64,000 bases of DNA, taken from positions 315,229-379,228 of the forward strand of contig MZZL01000392.1 of the NCBI GenBank assembly GCA_002749535.1, given 5' to 3'. This DNA comes from Apophysomyces variabilis. Lineage: Eukaryota; Mucoromycota; Mucoromycetes; Mucorales; Mucoraceae. Of the stretch, positions 32,374-45,200 are shown piece after piece. Made by a program: the position numbers and the translations under genes. The notes under the pieces are model-generated. The model did no database searches and was not told the origin of the DNA. It saw only the letters and a program-made list of their open reading frames with translations. Positions within the stretch are counted from its first letter, which is position 1. Each line of letters starts with the position of its first letter.

Positions 32374-32628
32374 TTACATTGGTTCACAGAATCCGATGGA
32401 CGCGTCCCGGAATATGCAGTGGCCTTCAGTGCAGTCGGTATCAATTTGGCAAGGTGTAAGAACGCTTCCAAGGATCTTGTCTACGTCAGACTCGACACCG
32501 CCGGCTTGGCCAGGCGCAGGATCATTGGCTGGAGGAGGAGCAGTAAGTGCCGGCAGAACCATTAAGCAGATCATGCTGATGAAAAGAAGCATTTGGAGGA
32601 ATCCCATCTTGGCCGAGTTAGCGATCAT
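32374..32628 (-). CDS. Small secreted cysteine-containing protein (84 aa)
   Basis: An 84-codon gene. The N-terminus MIANSAKMGFLQMLLF..CLMVLPALTA is a clear signal peptide with probable cleavage after the Ala-rich end near residue 30. A Pro/Ala/Gly linker follows (PPPANDPAPGQAGG), then a short C-terminal module with four cysteines: PCQIDTDCTEGHCIFRDAS..FCEPM (C-x5-C-x4-C-x9-C). The C-x-I-D-x-D-C pattern recalls small disulphide motifs, but no family is assigned. Size and design match fungal small secreted proteins. The upstream region (minus) contains a possible TATA element (plus-strand ATTTATACTATT near 32690). Function unknown. Confidence 0.65.
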   Translation of the reverse strand: MIANSAKMGFLQMLLFISMICLMVLPALTAPPPANDPAPGQAGGVESDVDKILGSVLTPCQIDTDCTEGHCIFRDASIGFCEPM

Positions 32629-35227
32629 TGCTTGAGAAGTTATTCTTGTTCTTGAAGAATGTAGAGTTTAAGACGAGAAAGCATAGGGATATTTATACTA
32701 TTTTCTTTTACTATGATCATGCACAGTTGATGTATTGTTGTCCATAAAAAGTAAATAATGTATCTTTCCCCTAGATAAACATTGCTTCTCGCCTTTATGT
32801 TGGATACCCCCTGCGCTCATGCAAATACGCCACTTTGCAAAGTCACATACGTTGATAAACCTTCTCGCTAGAAGAGCTTTGTTTCTTTTGCTTCACGGGA
32901 AATAAGAAGATAAAAAAATTGATTGTAAGCATCCTTCTACGTTTGATTCTGCGTATAGGACTGATAATAACTTGCTTTGTCGATGAAGAATAAGCATTTC
33001 CACCTCGTTTTTGCGAGGTTTCGTCGGGGTTGAAGCTGCAATTATAAGTTAAAGTCTTGGCTAGCTTCTTAGTCTTGGGCATATCCGCTTGCCCTAATAA
33101 GTTTGGTATTACCGCTGTAAACCTGAGATAGTAGTTTCAGAAAACGCAACATGCTAATGAGCAAAGTAAATCAAGTAATTATTGGCGTTTTCTTGTTCAT
33201 TGTTCCGATACACACTGTGTCCTAGTATGACACTTATCGGAATGCAGCTTATAAACGTTTTTATTGTGGAACCCCTGGCTTTTATATTTGGATTGGAAAC
33301 TTGAGCTTCAAAACGCACTGACAGTAGCTTCCAAACGAATGTTCATAACGTAAAACTATTATACATCTCCATACCTTGAATAAACCCGGCAAACCCAATG
33401 CAACTGCCATATGCGATGTCCAGCTTACCTATCCAAATTGACAGAGCTTGACAGTTTTTGGTTAGTTCATAAAATGAAAAACAGTCGTGTAACAAGAGTG
33501 CTTTTCCGTAGATATCAGGGGTTAAGCTGTTGCCTTACAACATACCATACGCTCTAACTTGATTCTGTCATGGTTTCAGAAAGGAAGAAGTTGCGACTTC
33601 TGAAACATGCAGATGTCGTACTGCATGCTCCCATGGATTGCGTTGATTTCCCTCACCGAGCTTGTATATGGGAAGTGCATCTCAACACCGCGGAACTAAT
33701 GGAGACTTGGATAAACAAAGACAGTCGGTAAACACAGAGGTGCTTCCAGATGCAGCACAAGACGCCCAAGAGCATAGGCATGGTACGTACCAATCATGTA
33801 AAAGGCTCAAAGAAAAATTGAAAAATCATGCAGATCCAATGATTTTCGGTAGCGCAGCAGAATCTTGTAAGCAAAAGGTGAATTTCAAAACGAATGGTAT
33901 CCATGAACGAGCATTTTGAACCTTAAGGACTATTGGATAGATTGAGGATGAAAGGAAATAGCGTCCATCACATTACTTTTTCTGCGACAACAAAATAACT
34001 TTGGGATTGGCGGCGTTGTAATGCATGTGTTATGTTCGGCGCACTTACATAACGTCGATCACAAAACGAGACAGAGAGAACGAGCTCAAGTCAGTGGATC
34101 ATATCCTCAAAGCTGCAACTTCACGTACCGGCCGTTGAAAATGGGGTGCTACTGCACTTGCATGAGCAGACATACTACGTCTGTCTATGACGCAAAGTGA
34201 TGTAAACTATGAAAAAGACATAAAGCCCAAATTTGTGCAGTTAACCACAAAAGGGGAAACCTTTTACTGGTAGGTATTGTATCACAAGTTTTTTGATTGG
34301 TTTGCCGATCAGAACCTTGTGTAACTTGTTTAAGAGTAACATCACACACAAGACGAAGCATTGCAAACGTTGGGTTGCAGGAGCTCCGGTTCAGGGAGCT
34401 ATTTGCTTCTCACTAGCCTTCTAATAGTTAGCTTATCATATTTTGCGTATCAGATGAGAATAATGATGGCATGTTATGCACGATCCAGTAAGCAATTGGG
34501 ATCTAGATCGAGTTTACGTTTTTTTTCCGAACGTTACTATGACAGATACAAAGCAACAAGTCACTGTTAAATGAACCAAGACATTGTTCTTTCTTTCTAA
34601 AAAGTTTTCTAACTTAGAAAACAATGTTGTAAAGCCTGTAAGGGCTCTTAAACACCTTTTTTGTCATGCAAAAGAATGCAGTTGTCCGACTGTAGCATCT
34701 GCCAACTGGCGAAAATTTCCCTTTGCATCCGCTTCCCAATTCAATCCTTCATCTTGCCTGCTAGATCTCTCAGTACCCTTTCCTCATTCAAACCCTTCAG
34801 GCTTTTTTTTTCACTTGTTCTCTGCTCGATGGGTTAATTTCTGTACGGGTAGGCACTTGCTCATATACAGGGGTTTAGTTGAACTGCATCATAGCGCGCC
34901 GTATTTGTTTTGGGCAATTCGACATCCTAGGCGTCGTCATTTTAGGCTGTGTCCGTTCGTATCAATATGTCATTATGACCAATGGGTTTTCCAAAAGCAA
35001 AGGCATGCACGCGAAAAGTCAGCATTTACTGTGTTTTTCCTATTTGTCTGCGTGTTTGTACTTTCTATTTGCGGACTGGGATGCAAGTTTTTGCGGAATC
35101 CAAAAAATGCTTTTGTATGATTGGATGGAAATATTTGCGGTCAGACTACCCTTCTTTATGTAAAAGTCGTGTCCATGTTCATAATCACTGAGATGGTTTG
35201 TTTCAAACCACAGTAAGACGAGTTTAT
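32629..35227. other. No secure gene
   Basis: Frames at 32843-33082 (minus; MPKTKKLAKTLTYNCSF..), 33662-33919 (plus) and 34584-35120 (plus) were inspected. None shows a recognisable domain, a splice-supported model or consistent coding character, so none is called. Confidence 0.4.
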
Positions 35228-35575
35228 TTAAAGAAGTGGTTCTCTATTTTGCATCTAACGGAAAACCTTTCAGAGAGTCTGATCTATTCTTGACAGTCTG
35301 AGCGCTTTACTTTTCGCGCTGCTTGAACAATACGTTCTTCAAGGTTATCGTCAACTCGTAAGGGGTCCCTTCTTACCCCAGCCTTCACTTTGGCCCAAAA
35401 CTGATTTATTGCGTTGAGAAGGGAGAGTAGGGAGGAAGGTAGAGACATTTGTACCCTCTTTCTTCGGCCCACCGCTTAACCTTGACTGGTGTATGGATGG
35501 GTACATGACCTATGACCAAATAATAACCGTTCATTCCGTGGCAATCCAATCTTTTGTGATTGCCTAATAGACAAA
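35228..35575 (-). mobile_element. Decayed Tc1/mariner-like DDE transposase, C-terminal half
   Basis: The minus-strand reading gives GMNGYYLVIGHVPIHTP, then VKRWAEERGYKCLYLPPYSP, then (one shift) LNAINQFWAKVKAGVRRD..LEERIVQAARKVKRSDCQE and a stop. This is the classic Tc1/mariner C-terminal order: YLVMDNAPIHT..RGY..YLPPYSPxLNPIExFW. Both visible catalytic positions are lost: the second Asp (MDN to IGH) and the third acidic residue (NPIE to NAIN). With a frameshift as well, the copy is inactive. It retains the half of the domain missing from the remnant at 13165-13812. Confidence 0.75.
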
Positions 35576-36826
35576 GTTTAAGATATAATAGAAGAAAATG
35601 AGAACATAGCTACATTCAGGGAAAATAAAAGTGGAATATAAAGACAATAAAATTGAGCAGAACCGGGAACTGGATTACCATTGCCCAGACAGCTTCTGAT
35701 GCCATAACTGACAGAAACGGATATGATAGCATCAATGACGTATAGAAACAAACGAAGAGGGTATATTTCCTCTACATATGTTCCATTACAGATGTTCCAT
35801 TTTGTCCCAGACTTTCTGTCAGACTGAGTCCGTTTTTACTCTTGGGAGAATTGTTGTCATCCATAAGACATCCATTGATTTTCTTATCCATGACTGTGAT
35901 TTTTGGTTTCTGTAATCACGTTCTATTTAAAAGCGAAGGGACAACACCTTTTCAATTCTTTGGCTCTGTCATCCAAAACATCCGCGGTGTGTACTTCGCA
36001 TCAATTATGTGTACAGAATGACTGATATCCCTCTTCTGTAACCTTTAGCCTGCATGGCCTCTGTCTCGAACCACCTTGGTTGTGTGAGTAAGTTCCCTGC
36101 ACTCCACTCGGTAAGTGAAAAAGAAATGTTATCTGTTTATGCACAGTGTTATTCATTATCTTCTGCTTCCAGGTGTTGCATCGCTTCAAGTCCTCTGCAG
36201 TGCGTTACCTTCTACCGGCCGCTCATGGAAGCCGCGCCTCTCTCTCGCTGCCCCCACCGATACAGGTGCGGGGCCGGCCCCTACCTTTGGGTAGGATTAC
36301 CCGTCGGGGGTAAGCAAAAAAGATGTCAAGCTATCCTTCCATTTACTAACCATGAACGTATTTTTTACGCTGCTCGAATGAATTTTGTGTCCGCGGAAGG
36401 ACCAAGTTGAGGTAAGTAAAATATATTTCCCGCATAATCCATTTACTAATGACGCATATTTATATCCCTTTTAGCGCAAACTTGATCCTTGCATGGACGC
36501 AAAATTTATTTAGAGTAGCGTAAAAATTGATCAATAAACAGCATATGTAAATCGTGCATTACTCAAGCATGCAAGGCGACTCTGCAGATCTCACAACAAA
36601 AGCAACTTTGAAAGTTAAAGTTTCTCATAATCAGTGTTATTAACGTCTATATGGAATAAGCTTACAGCGAGCAATTCATCTACACTGGCCCGCAGTAACA
36701 AACGTAAGCGTATCTAACCTACAGGCATCCCACACAGAAAAGGCATAAGCGTCCGAAAATTGAAGAAACAGCTTTATATTGCTACCTTGCTATTTAAGTA
36801 AATAGAACATAGCCTAAGTAAACTTC
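35576..36826. other. No recognisable gene
   Basis: Contains a GC-rich patch at about 36215-36315 (GGGGCCGGCCCC, then TACCTTTGGGTAGG) within otherwise AT-rich sequence. No RNA gene or protein was recognised. Confidence 0.4.
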
Positions 36827-39800
36827 TCAAAGATAAAGCTTAAGCGTCAGAATTTGGAAAGGCTTTAGCGTTAACATGGTATGGCCATCCTGGATGTTGA
36901 ATTCTTCCTCCATATCATCTTCAAGTACATTCGACAGTACCATACGTTTGATGTTCAAGGAACTACAAATCAAAGAGTTAGCGATGAACAAACCTGGTGC
37001 ACCTTTTCTTTTACTTTAATTACCTGCTAAACTTCGCCGTTGTTTGACCACCATAAGCCTCGAACAAGCGTAAGATGACTATCTTTCCCTGACCGTCATC
37101 ATCTTCCGCCAATTTGACTGTGTCCAGAATAATTCGTTCTGGAGGGTCGAGACTGAATAAGGACGGAATACGACAAGCGTGTAATGCATCGTTCTTGATG
37201 TATCTAAAATGTCTCCATGAAGCAACCACAAAACAAAGTGAATACTTTTCCTTTTTCTTTTTACCTTGTGCACAAAGGAGTATTAAACTCCAAGGCTTCT
37301 CGAACCACATCGGACGTCTCAAACGGCCCTTTGTGCGGGTAGATAGCGTATTTGAATTTATGTTCACCTATATGAAAAACAGACAAAAACTTGTTGAGCC
37401 CATGGATCTGTAGAAAACGAAGAAAAAACACAGCGCGGTCAAGCAACTCACCCATATCTGCATTCTCATCTGGACCTTTAGGCGATCGTAATAAGGATAG
37501 ACGCTGGACATTTTCGTGCGTTGCATAGCCATATTTGCAATCATTGAGCAAAGCAACACCATAGGTCGCTTCCGAAAGATCTGCAAATTTATGACCACAG
37601 ACTTCAAAGCGAGCCAAGTCATGGGTGGTGTTGTAATGATTTGGACGCCGAACAACACCATACTGGATATCATAAGTAGCCTAAGTTTCCATTGTTAAGG
37701 TTATTTTGTTTTTCTGTTAAATAGACTCTTATGTCTGCAACTTACGTGATCCGATACAATATCCCAAACAAACTCGACTTTCTATATATATATCAATGAG
37801 AAATACATGGAATAAATTGCTGATTGACAATTCTGTTTCCCTACCAAAAACTTATGGCTCTCGTGCCAATCAACAACATTGCTGAATTCGATGCGTTTGC
37901 CAATGGACGTAAGACTTATTTTCTGCTCGATATGGCTCAAGTCCGATATCTTTTGTTGGAACGTTAGTTCCGCCTTAATGGGACCTTCAGCGCTGATCTA
38001 TGGTAAAGGTCAAGTCCTTTTACACAAAAAGCAAAAGGCATGGATATAACTTCTACCTTGACACTTCCATTGCCTTGTAATTTCTTGCCCTTCTGTAAAT
38101 GGTAGATCTCAACTACACGACAAATTACTCTAGATGTTTGCCCAATCGAGAATCAGTATTTACCATCCCATGCATCCCAATAGGTAGGCTATAAGACAAG
38201 GAGATAAGGTTTAGATCAACAAGATATACGTAAAGAGATAACGAAAAAGACTACTTGCCACATCCTCGTACAACATGAAGACGTTTCCTAGAGCACCTTC
38301 TGGCACCAAAGGTTTCCTTTGCTCCATCCGTGAGTCAAGAATTGCATGGCTATCTAAAAGAAAATTACGCTTACCTTGTTGTGTGTTTGTCAACTAGCTG
38401 AAGCAGCTGGCCATCTACGTTAAACATAGCCTTCAGATGATCATTCTCAAGGACAAAAAGTCCGTGAGCGGTTTGATAAGCTATAGCATCATCAATCAAA
38501 GCAAAGCCAAAGACAAAGGAAAAAAGAAAAAGCAAACTCAGCTGACAACCAACCTTTGGCTTCTGGTTCTGAGTGAAGCTGACGAGTCTCATCTTTACTG
38601 GGGAAAATGGTGGTTCCAAAACCAGGTGCATCGTTTACTAATTACAAAAAGATCAAGAAATAGCAAAGCCTGTTAGTTAAAACCGTCGGCGTCGCTGAAG
38701 GAGAATCTTACCCACGATATACTCGTGGTTATTCGTCCATTGTCGGCCGATCCAAGATGTGTTGGATTCAGGTACCGTCAATACCGCAGAACGACTCCAG
38801 GGCAACGTGTTGAAGATGACCAAACCTAGTACACAGACAATTCCGTCACTCATCTTTCCCACAAGCGCATTCGTTTTGCTTTACCTTCTTCTCCATTACC
38901 ACTGCTGTCATTCATTTTAGACAAGTTAGTCATAAGGGCATCCTGTGCTTTGTGTCGCAAGGCAAGTGATTCACATATCACTTGACGGTGGAACTTGTTT
39001 TAAAATGGGTTCAGCGGCATGCACAACGGGGATGAATTACTATTTCTTTTTCTTTTACCTTGTGAACGTCCTTGTAAGCAAGACCAATGGCAGAACCTGG
39101 TAGACAATCGTGGAATTGATTTAAACAAAGCAATTCCCAGAGTTTGTTGATTTCTGAAGCGGGGTAGCTGTAACCAATGGTTGTTTTTTTTATAATCCTG
39201 TTCATGTGGGTTCATTGCTGGCCTTCTGTTTACCTGTATTGGTTCCGCTTTCTACTAAGTACAGTAGCGGCTGTGGCTAAAAACTCCAGGTCTCTCATCA
39301 ACACTTCTCCTTTGCGATTGCCACGCTTGACGAGGGCTTGCGTAGTGTATGTACCACGGTGGAACTCAAGATACTAACGGATCTTCTGTCAGTTGCTGTT
39401 CTCTGCGATCCTGGTAACCTTGGGGGCCCCTACTACTTACCAGTTCTCCTTTGTAAGCTTGTAGGCGATCTGCTGTCTTTTCCATGGACTTGAAGAAGGT
39501 GCTGACCTTACCAGGTTTGCATACAGGAAGACCAGACTATTCATTCCGCTTCGGTAAGACAAAGCAAAATATACGAGGAACATTGTATCTTTATCTAGCA
39601 GCTACTTACTACATCTTTCATCCTTTTCAATCGTTCCAACATATCCTGGGTTGGGCCACCACCACCGTCACCGTGTCTACTCAAGGTTTACAATATGCTT
39701 TTTGACAAAGAAAGAAAAAAAAAGACGGATGGTTTACCCATAGACAAGCAGACTACAATTGGACCCCTCCAGGTCATGATGATTGGTTTCACTAAGAAAT

Positions 39801-42065
39801 CTTTAGTAGAGAATAAATAGCTGGAAGTTTACCATTTGTGCAACTCGGCCACTGTCACAGATGCAGTGTAACTAACAGTTCAAAGGGAAGAAAGAAAAAC
39901 CATTTGTCAAAGAGCGGATTCTTCCATCTCAGATACCTTACGTTTCAGCAGGTGTCAGATGAGCAAGAACACGGGTGTTGTCAATGCCAGTCCACCAGAA
40001 GGTGGTCAACGGAAACTTGTTGATATTGTTCCACGATAACTTTTGCGTGAAGAAATAGTCGCAACCAGATTGTTTAAGGACTTGAGGTAGCTGAACAATA
40101 TATCAGAGAAAAAAATTTGATTGGCGACCTAAATTAGATGGAAGGGGGTGGGGAGGTGGTATACAACGTACTTGAGCAGAGTAACCTAGTGCAATGAAAT
40201 GAGAAAGACAACATCAGACAAGATGTTTCGTCTTACCAAAGGTATCTGGAAGCCAAAAGACATTGGTTCGTTTGCCGAAATGTTTCTCAAAGAATCGCTG
40301 GCTGAAATATCATTGTCATCAATGCGTGTATGTCATGATGGATATATCCTTACCCTAATAACATCTGACGGCAGAGAGACTCGCCGCTAGGCATGTTGGT
40401 ATCTAGGAAGCAGGTTTTTTTGCTTCTTCAGCAGGTGTAGGATGGTATATCATACAGCGAAAAAAAAGGAACTGTATATTTACCATGTTCTACCCAGCTC
40501 TAGGGAAGAAGGAACAAGAACAAATGAGCGTTCTCTTTTTCATCTGATTCAATTCTAGAGCAACTTACACCTCCAATGATTTCCCATTGACCTTCTTTTT
40601 CTTTCTTTTTGATTTGCTCAAAGATAGCAGGATACAGATCCTTCAGCCACTGATATTGTTGAACCTGTGGAAAGAGCGACAAAAATCAGCGAGCAAATAT
40701 TCGACCATGCATTTCGAATCCAACATGGTGCTTTTTGTGTTACTTTACCTGTGAAGCCGTGAAGACATAGTCAGGATAGCGTTCCATCAAGCGAAGTTGA
40801 CTTGACCATGACCTGGCTACTTTGCGCTTTGTCTCATCATATTCCCATAGCCACGCCGAATCTTTGGTATCAAGCGCGTTAGACATTTCTTTTCTTTTCT
40901 TTTCCCTCAAGGCAAAGAAAAGACACTGCCCTACCAATGTGACAATTGCCAATCGCTGTTACTTCATGACCTCCTGTTCCGTTTCCATCCGACAAGAAAT
41001 CGCTTGTGATTATTTTACATCTTTTCAAGGCTTTTAGATCCTCCAAATCAAACTCGTTGATCACTTCATTTGCTACGGCGAGAGCTTTTCGAGCTTGGGC
41101 CGAATTGGAATCCGTATCGTATGCAATGCCTCGAATAACACTTTGGTAAAGCAAAGAGTTTCATTTTCGCTCAAAAAACAAAAGGCAACATCAGAAAATG
41201 AGTATCCCACTTACGTCAAATCGTGATACAAGTCCTGGACGATGTAATTGGGCACAACGAGATCGGCCTTGTTCAATGTGAAGTAACGATTAGGGTCAGG
41301 TACCATCGCGTCATTACCGACGCCAAACATGCCATTACAGGCCGCTTCGATATAGAAATGGAACTTTTCACCGGTCTTGGCTCGTTTGGTTAAGTGGTAT
41401 TCATGACGGGCTTGATCGGCTATTTTTTTTTGTTTATATCGGGTGGTTTATGCATAGTTGATTTATCACTTTTTTTTTTTACCTCCTCCAGTCAATCCTT
41501 GAAGGGGTACACCGCTGGTATTCCATACCAGACCTTCGCATCCCATATCCCATTGAAATAGGACTTCACGGCCATTCAGGGTGTCTGGAATGGTCACAGT
41601 CACTTCGAACCAATGAGTGGACCAGCTCGGTCCGAAAATTCGTTGTTGGACCGTTTCAAATGTCTGTGAAACCGCTTCCTTTTTTTTTCATGCAAAAATC
41701 AAAAAGGGTTCTTTCATTGAAGGGAAAAACGGACATTATTATTCTACTCTTTACCTTGAATGTAATACGCTATAAACATGCGTAAACCGTTAAACATCAA
41801 GTCCATTTTAGAGGATTTGTATAGGCATGGAATTTGTTTATCCATTGGTTTCTTTTTCTTTTTTTTTTACCTTGAGATCGGGTACACTGTAGACACGAAG
41901 TTGGACATGTGGAGAGCCCGAATGGCGCAATTCCCACAGGCCGCGATGGATGCCCATACTATAAAATTGACCGCCGCTTGACATAAAATTGTCAATGCGC
42001 GATCGGGTAATATTGGTTGGTACTCGTGGTGTACTATCAAGCGATGGATAGACTGCGTCCGTCAT
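36827..42065 (-). CDS. Alpha-mannosidase, GH38 (Ams1/MAN2C1 type), many exons
   Basis: Removes alpha-mannose from free oligosaccharides in the cytosol or vacuole. The first exon (41871-42065, [16 protein letters not shown]..) has no signal peptide. The next exon appears to be only 15 nt (41755-41769, RITFK), joining to [21 protein letters not shown]38 landmarks in order: [16 protein letters not shown] (zinc-binding H-x-D, split by an intron at about 40940), [35 protein letters not shown] (Asp nucleophile, about 40240), and C-terminal beta domains including [20 protein letters not shown] and [10 protein letters not shown]. The last exon ends [13 protein letters not shown] with a TGA at 36827-36829. 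Total length should be near the 1,000-1,100 aa of Ams1. Roughly 20 introns, some flanked by T- or A-homopolymers. Divergently transcribed from the hydrolase at 42298. Confidence 0.9.
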
Positions 42066-42297
42066 TTTCTTTCAATAAAAAGTGAGCAAAGATTATTTTT
42101 TTTTTTTTGGTTTTTGGTTATGCTATAATCAAAGTGGGAGTTGGAAAAAAAAAGAGATAAAGGGAAGCACATTTTCTGCCTTTGGAATCCCACGGCTTTT
42201 TCAAAAGTCTTCCCAATCGTACGACAACGTGACCTGCATTAGTTTGGTACACATGTCCCTTGTCCTCCTTTACGTACCACTTTCTCTCTCTTTTCTT
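42066..42297. promoter_or_regulatory. Compact divergent promoter between GH38 and hydrolase genes
   Basis: Only 232 bp separate the two start codons. It contains a T10 tract (42096-42107), an A-rich block (42143-42155) and a long pyrimidine leader (CTTTCTCTCTCTTTTCTT) before the ATG at 42298. An upstream in-frame ATG at 42253 would add a hydrophobic 15-residue stretch; it is probably untranslated leader. Confidence 0.55.
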
Positions 42298-45200
42298 ATG
42301 ACTACAATGGCTACGTCCCCTGCGGCCATGCTATCTACTACATGGGAAATTCTCGGTCCATTCCCCATCGGGACGCGTGAACAAGACTTTGGCGCTGATA
42401 GCCTGGAAGCCTATGGTAGAGAAATAAGAAAGGATAACCGATCCTTAACCTATTCGGACAGGCGGATTTGCCAACTTGAGATTTTCTCTGGATGATCGTT
42501 ATCCTTCTGAACTAGCCGAAGGAGGTTATGTTTCTTGGCATGAAGTAGAAGCTGTGGATGGACAAATAGGGCCGATTGATTATCCCGGCATCAGGTAAAA
42601 TCAATTGGAGAAGGATGGAGCGATGATGGATGGTGGTCGTTGCGATTGTTATGTAAACAAAAAAGCCAAAAATGGCATGGACTTTTTCTTTGCTTTCTGC
42701 TCTTTTCAGTTGGAAGGCCAACACAGTTCCTTTCGGATGGTCTATTGAGCAATTCCAGTCTTGGGCGCGCACTGCATTGACGGTCATTCGTCCAACAACG
42801 GTCTTGTTTCAAGTGCTTGGCGCAGCTGAATTTTATCTGGACAATCAAAGATATTCCGGTGATGCCTACAGCTATGATACCACTTACCATGCTATATCTC
42901 TCGATACCGGTAAGCATACGGTCATTATCCGTATAGTTCACGACGTCCGCGTATTTGGCGGTGGAAAACCTTTCCCTGAGGCTGCAGTGAAAGTCATAAT
43001 GAAAGAACCGACAAAAGAAACAATCGAAAAAGGAGTACAGATTGCTAGACGCCAAGGAAACACTGTGGACGACGTCCTCTTTCCCTCTTTTTTGGCGCAT
43101 CGTGGTTTTGCGGGGAAGTTCGGAAGTGTGTCTTTACTGAATATCGCGTCTGAGTCAGTGAATGTCTTTGACATCGATATTCGGATAATGAATGAAGCCA
43201 CTTGCCAGATATATGAGGTGAGATCAGTAAAGAGCCCTTGGTCACAGATAAAATTATTAAACGTACAAGAATCTCTTCAGACGGTATCATCACTGGTGTC
43301 TCCTGAGCCTATCATCATAGCATCCGGGCATACGCGACCAATCAGTTTTTCTTTCGAGCTAACCGATACACCTTCAATCAGAAAGGGCACAAAGTTACGG
43401 ATAGAGTTATTTGTAAAAGTACTCAGAGGAAATGTGCACCATGTTCTGCAAACAGTTCGTACCGTGGAATCTATTCACTGGTGTGAGAAAGCGTTTCAAT
43501 TCACGTTCTTGGATTATGACGGAACATGCCAATACGGTAAGCCCCATTGTCGTATGTCCTGAAACTAGCAAGCTATTGACGAAGCGAATCCGTGGGTTGA
43601 AGCAATGGCAAAGCGACCAAAACGGTTGAATTCGGACAGAAACAAACCCATTATTCTGGCGCTTCACGGTGCGGGTGTAGAAGCAAGCGAACTTTTCTGG
43701 ATCTCGTCTATAAAACAACAAGAATACGTTTGGGTAAACAGATAGAAACGTCTAAAACTGTTCCATGGTTATTTAATGCAAAGATGTAGATTGTGTTTCC
43801 CACCGGCCGTACACCATGGTAGGAAACTGGGGGCAATACTCAAGTGATTTTTTCATGAGTAACGATAGCTTGGAGCAGGGGTTATGACTGGCATGGGCCT
43901 AGTATGAAAAATGCATTCAAGAGCATCGAAGGCATAATAAACCTGGAGGAGATGCTATCTACCACTTACGCCTTGAAGGACGAGGACAAATCATGGGTCA
44001 ATGGTATCTGTTTTAGCAAAGGGGAGAAGCAGAAGAACAGACAACTCATACATGCAAACTAGTCACTCGCATTACTTCGTCTTGCGATGCTGAGGCCGAC
44101 GATGCTCATGATTGGGTGATCGGTGACCCGGACAGGTTAATTTATATAGGTAAATAGCCGACTCTTCTTCGTAACATGTAGCTTGTTTAGCGTTAACACT
44201 GAATGTTTCCAGGCCACAGTAATGGCGGCCAGGGGTAAGATATTGGGTACATCGTATTCATCCTTCCTTAACCTTTAATTCAATCTACAGGACTTGGTAT
44301 CTTGGGACACATTTTCCAGATAAAGCTATTGCAGGTAATGGTCATCAAAGAATCTCCATTTTTTTTTTCAAGTGATCCAACCAGAATAAAACCGTAGCTG
44401 TGCCTGCTGCTGGGTATATCAAGATCCAGGATTACGTCTCATATGCCAACTGGATAGGGCAATCTCATGCCGATCCGCTGTTGCGGGGAGTAAGTTGACG
44501 ATATCCGTTCTTTATCTTAGTGGGGGCAACGGGTGAATACCGGCTTGCTTACAAATCAACCTTTTCTTTTGCATATTTATTTATAGATTTTAGAATGTGC
44601 CATAGCTGAATACAATAATGACCTTCATATCTCCAATATGGTAACAGAGATATAGTTGTGTGTACATTTCTATTCATGCTCCTGTCTTAGGCGGGCATTC
44701 CAGTTTTTCCACGTATGGGAGGAAGTGATGACAATGTGCCTCCCATCCATACTCGTAAATTTAACCGACTGTTGAACGAGAATGCAAACGATGCAAATGC
44801 TGTCCGGTAAATGCTCTTGTCCAAGACATAGATGGTACTGAAAAAATACGCGCGAACTTGCATAGATTATCCGAAGTCCCCGGTCAAGGTCATTGGTGGT
44901 CACAAGTCCTGTCTGCTCCGGTTGTTCAAAGATTTTTGGAACAGCAGATCCGATCATACCAAGGCAAGGGAGAATGGCAGGATTTCGTCGTTAGTACGAT
45001 GAATCCTGCGGGCATAGGCAGCGTAAGAGGTGTTCAGGTTGAACAGCTCGACGTACCCTACAGGTAATCAACAACCTCCGGTACTATTAACTTCGATCTT
45101 TATTCATTTGGACAGATTGGGGAAGATCACAGCGAGTAGAAAGGAAACCATTTCGCTTCAAACGACGAATATTGCGGCATTCACTATTACCAACAGATTT

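Noticed and set aside
33662..33919. 85-codon plus-strand frame with hydrophilic composition
   Set aside because: Looks mildly protein-like but has no motif, splice context or neighbour support.
34584..35120. 178-codon plus-strand frame
   Set aside because: No recognisable domain, biased Phe/Cys composition, no supporting homologue pattern; likely chance.
42253..42297. In-frame upstream ATG giving a hydrophobic N-terminus for the hydrolase
   Set aside because: The stretch is a pyrimidine-rich leader typical of these genes; without a basic n-region it is a weak signal peptide. Not excluded, but less likely than the ATG at 42298.
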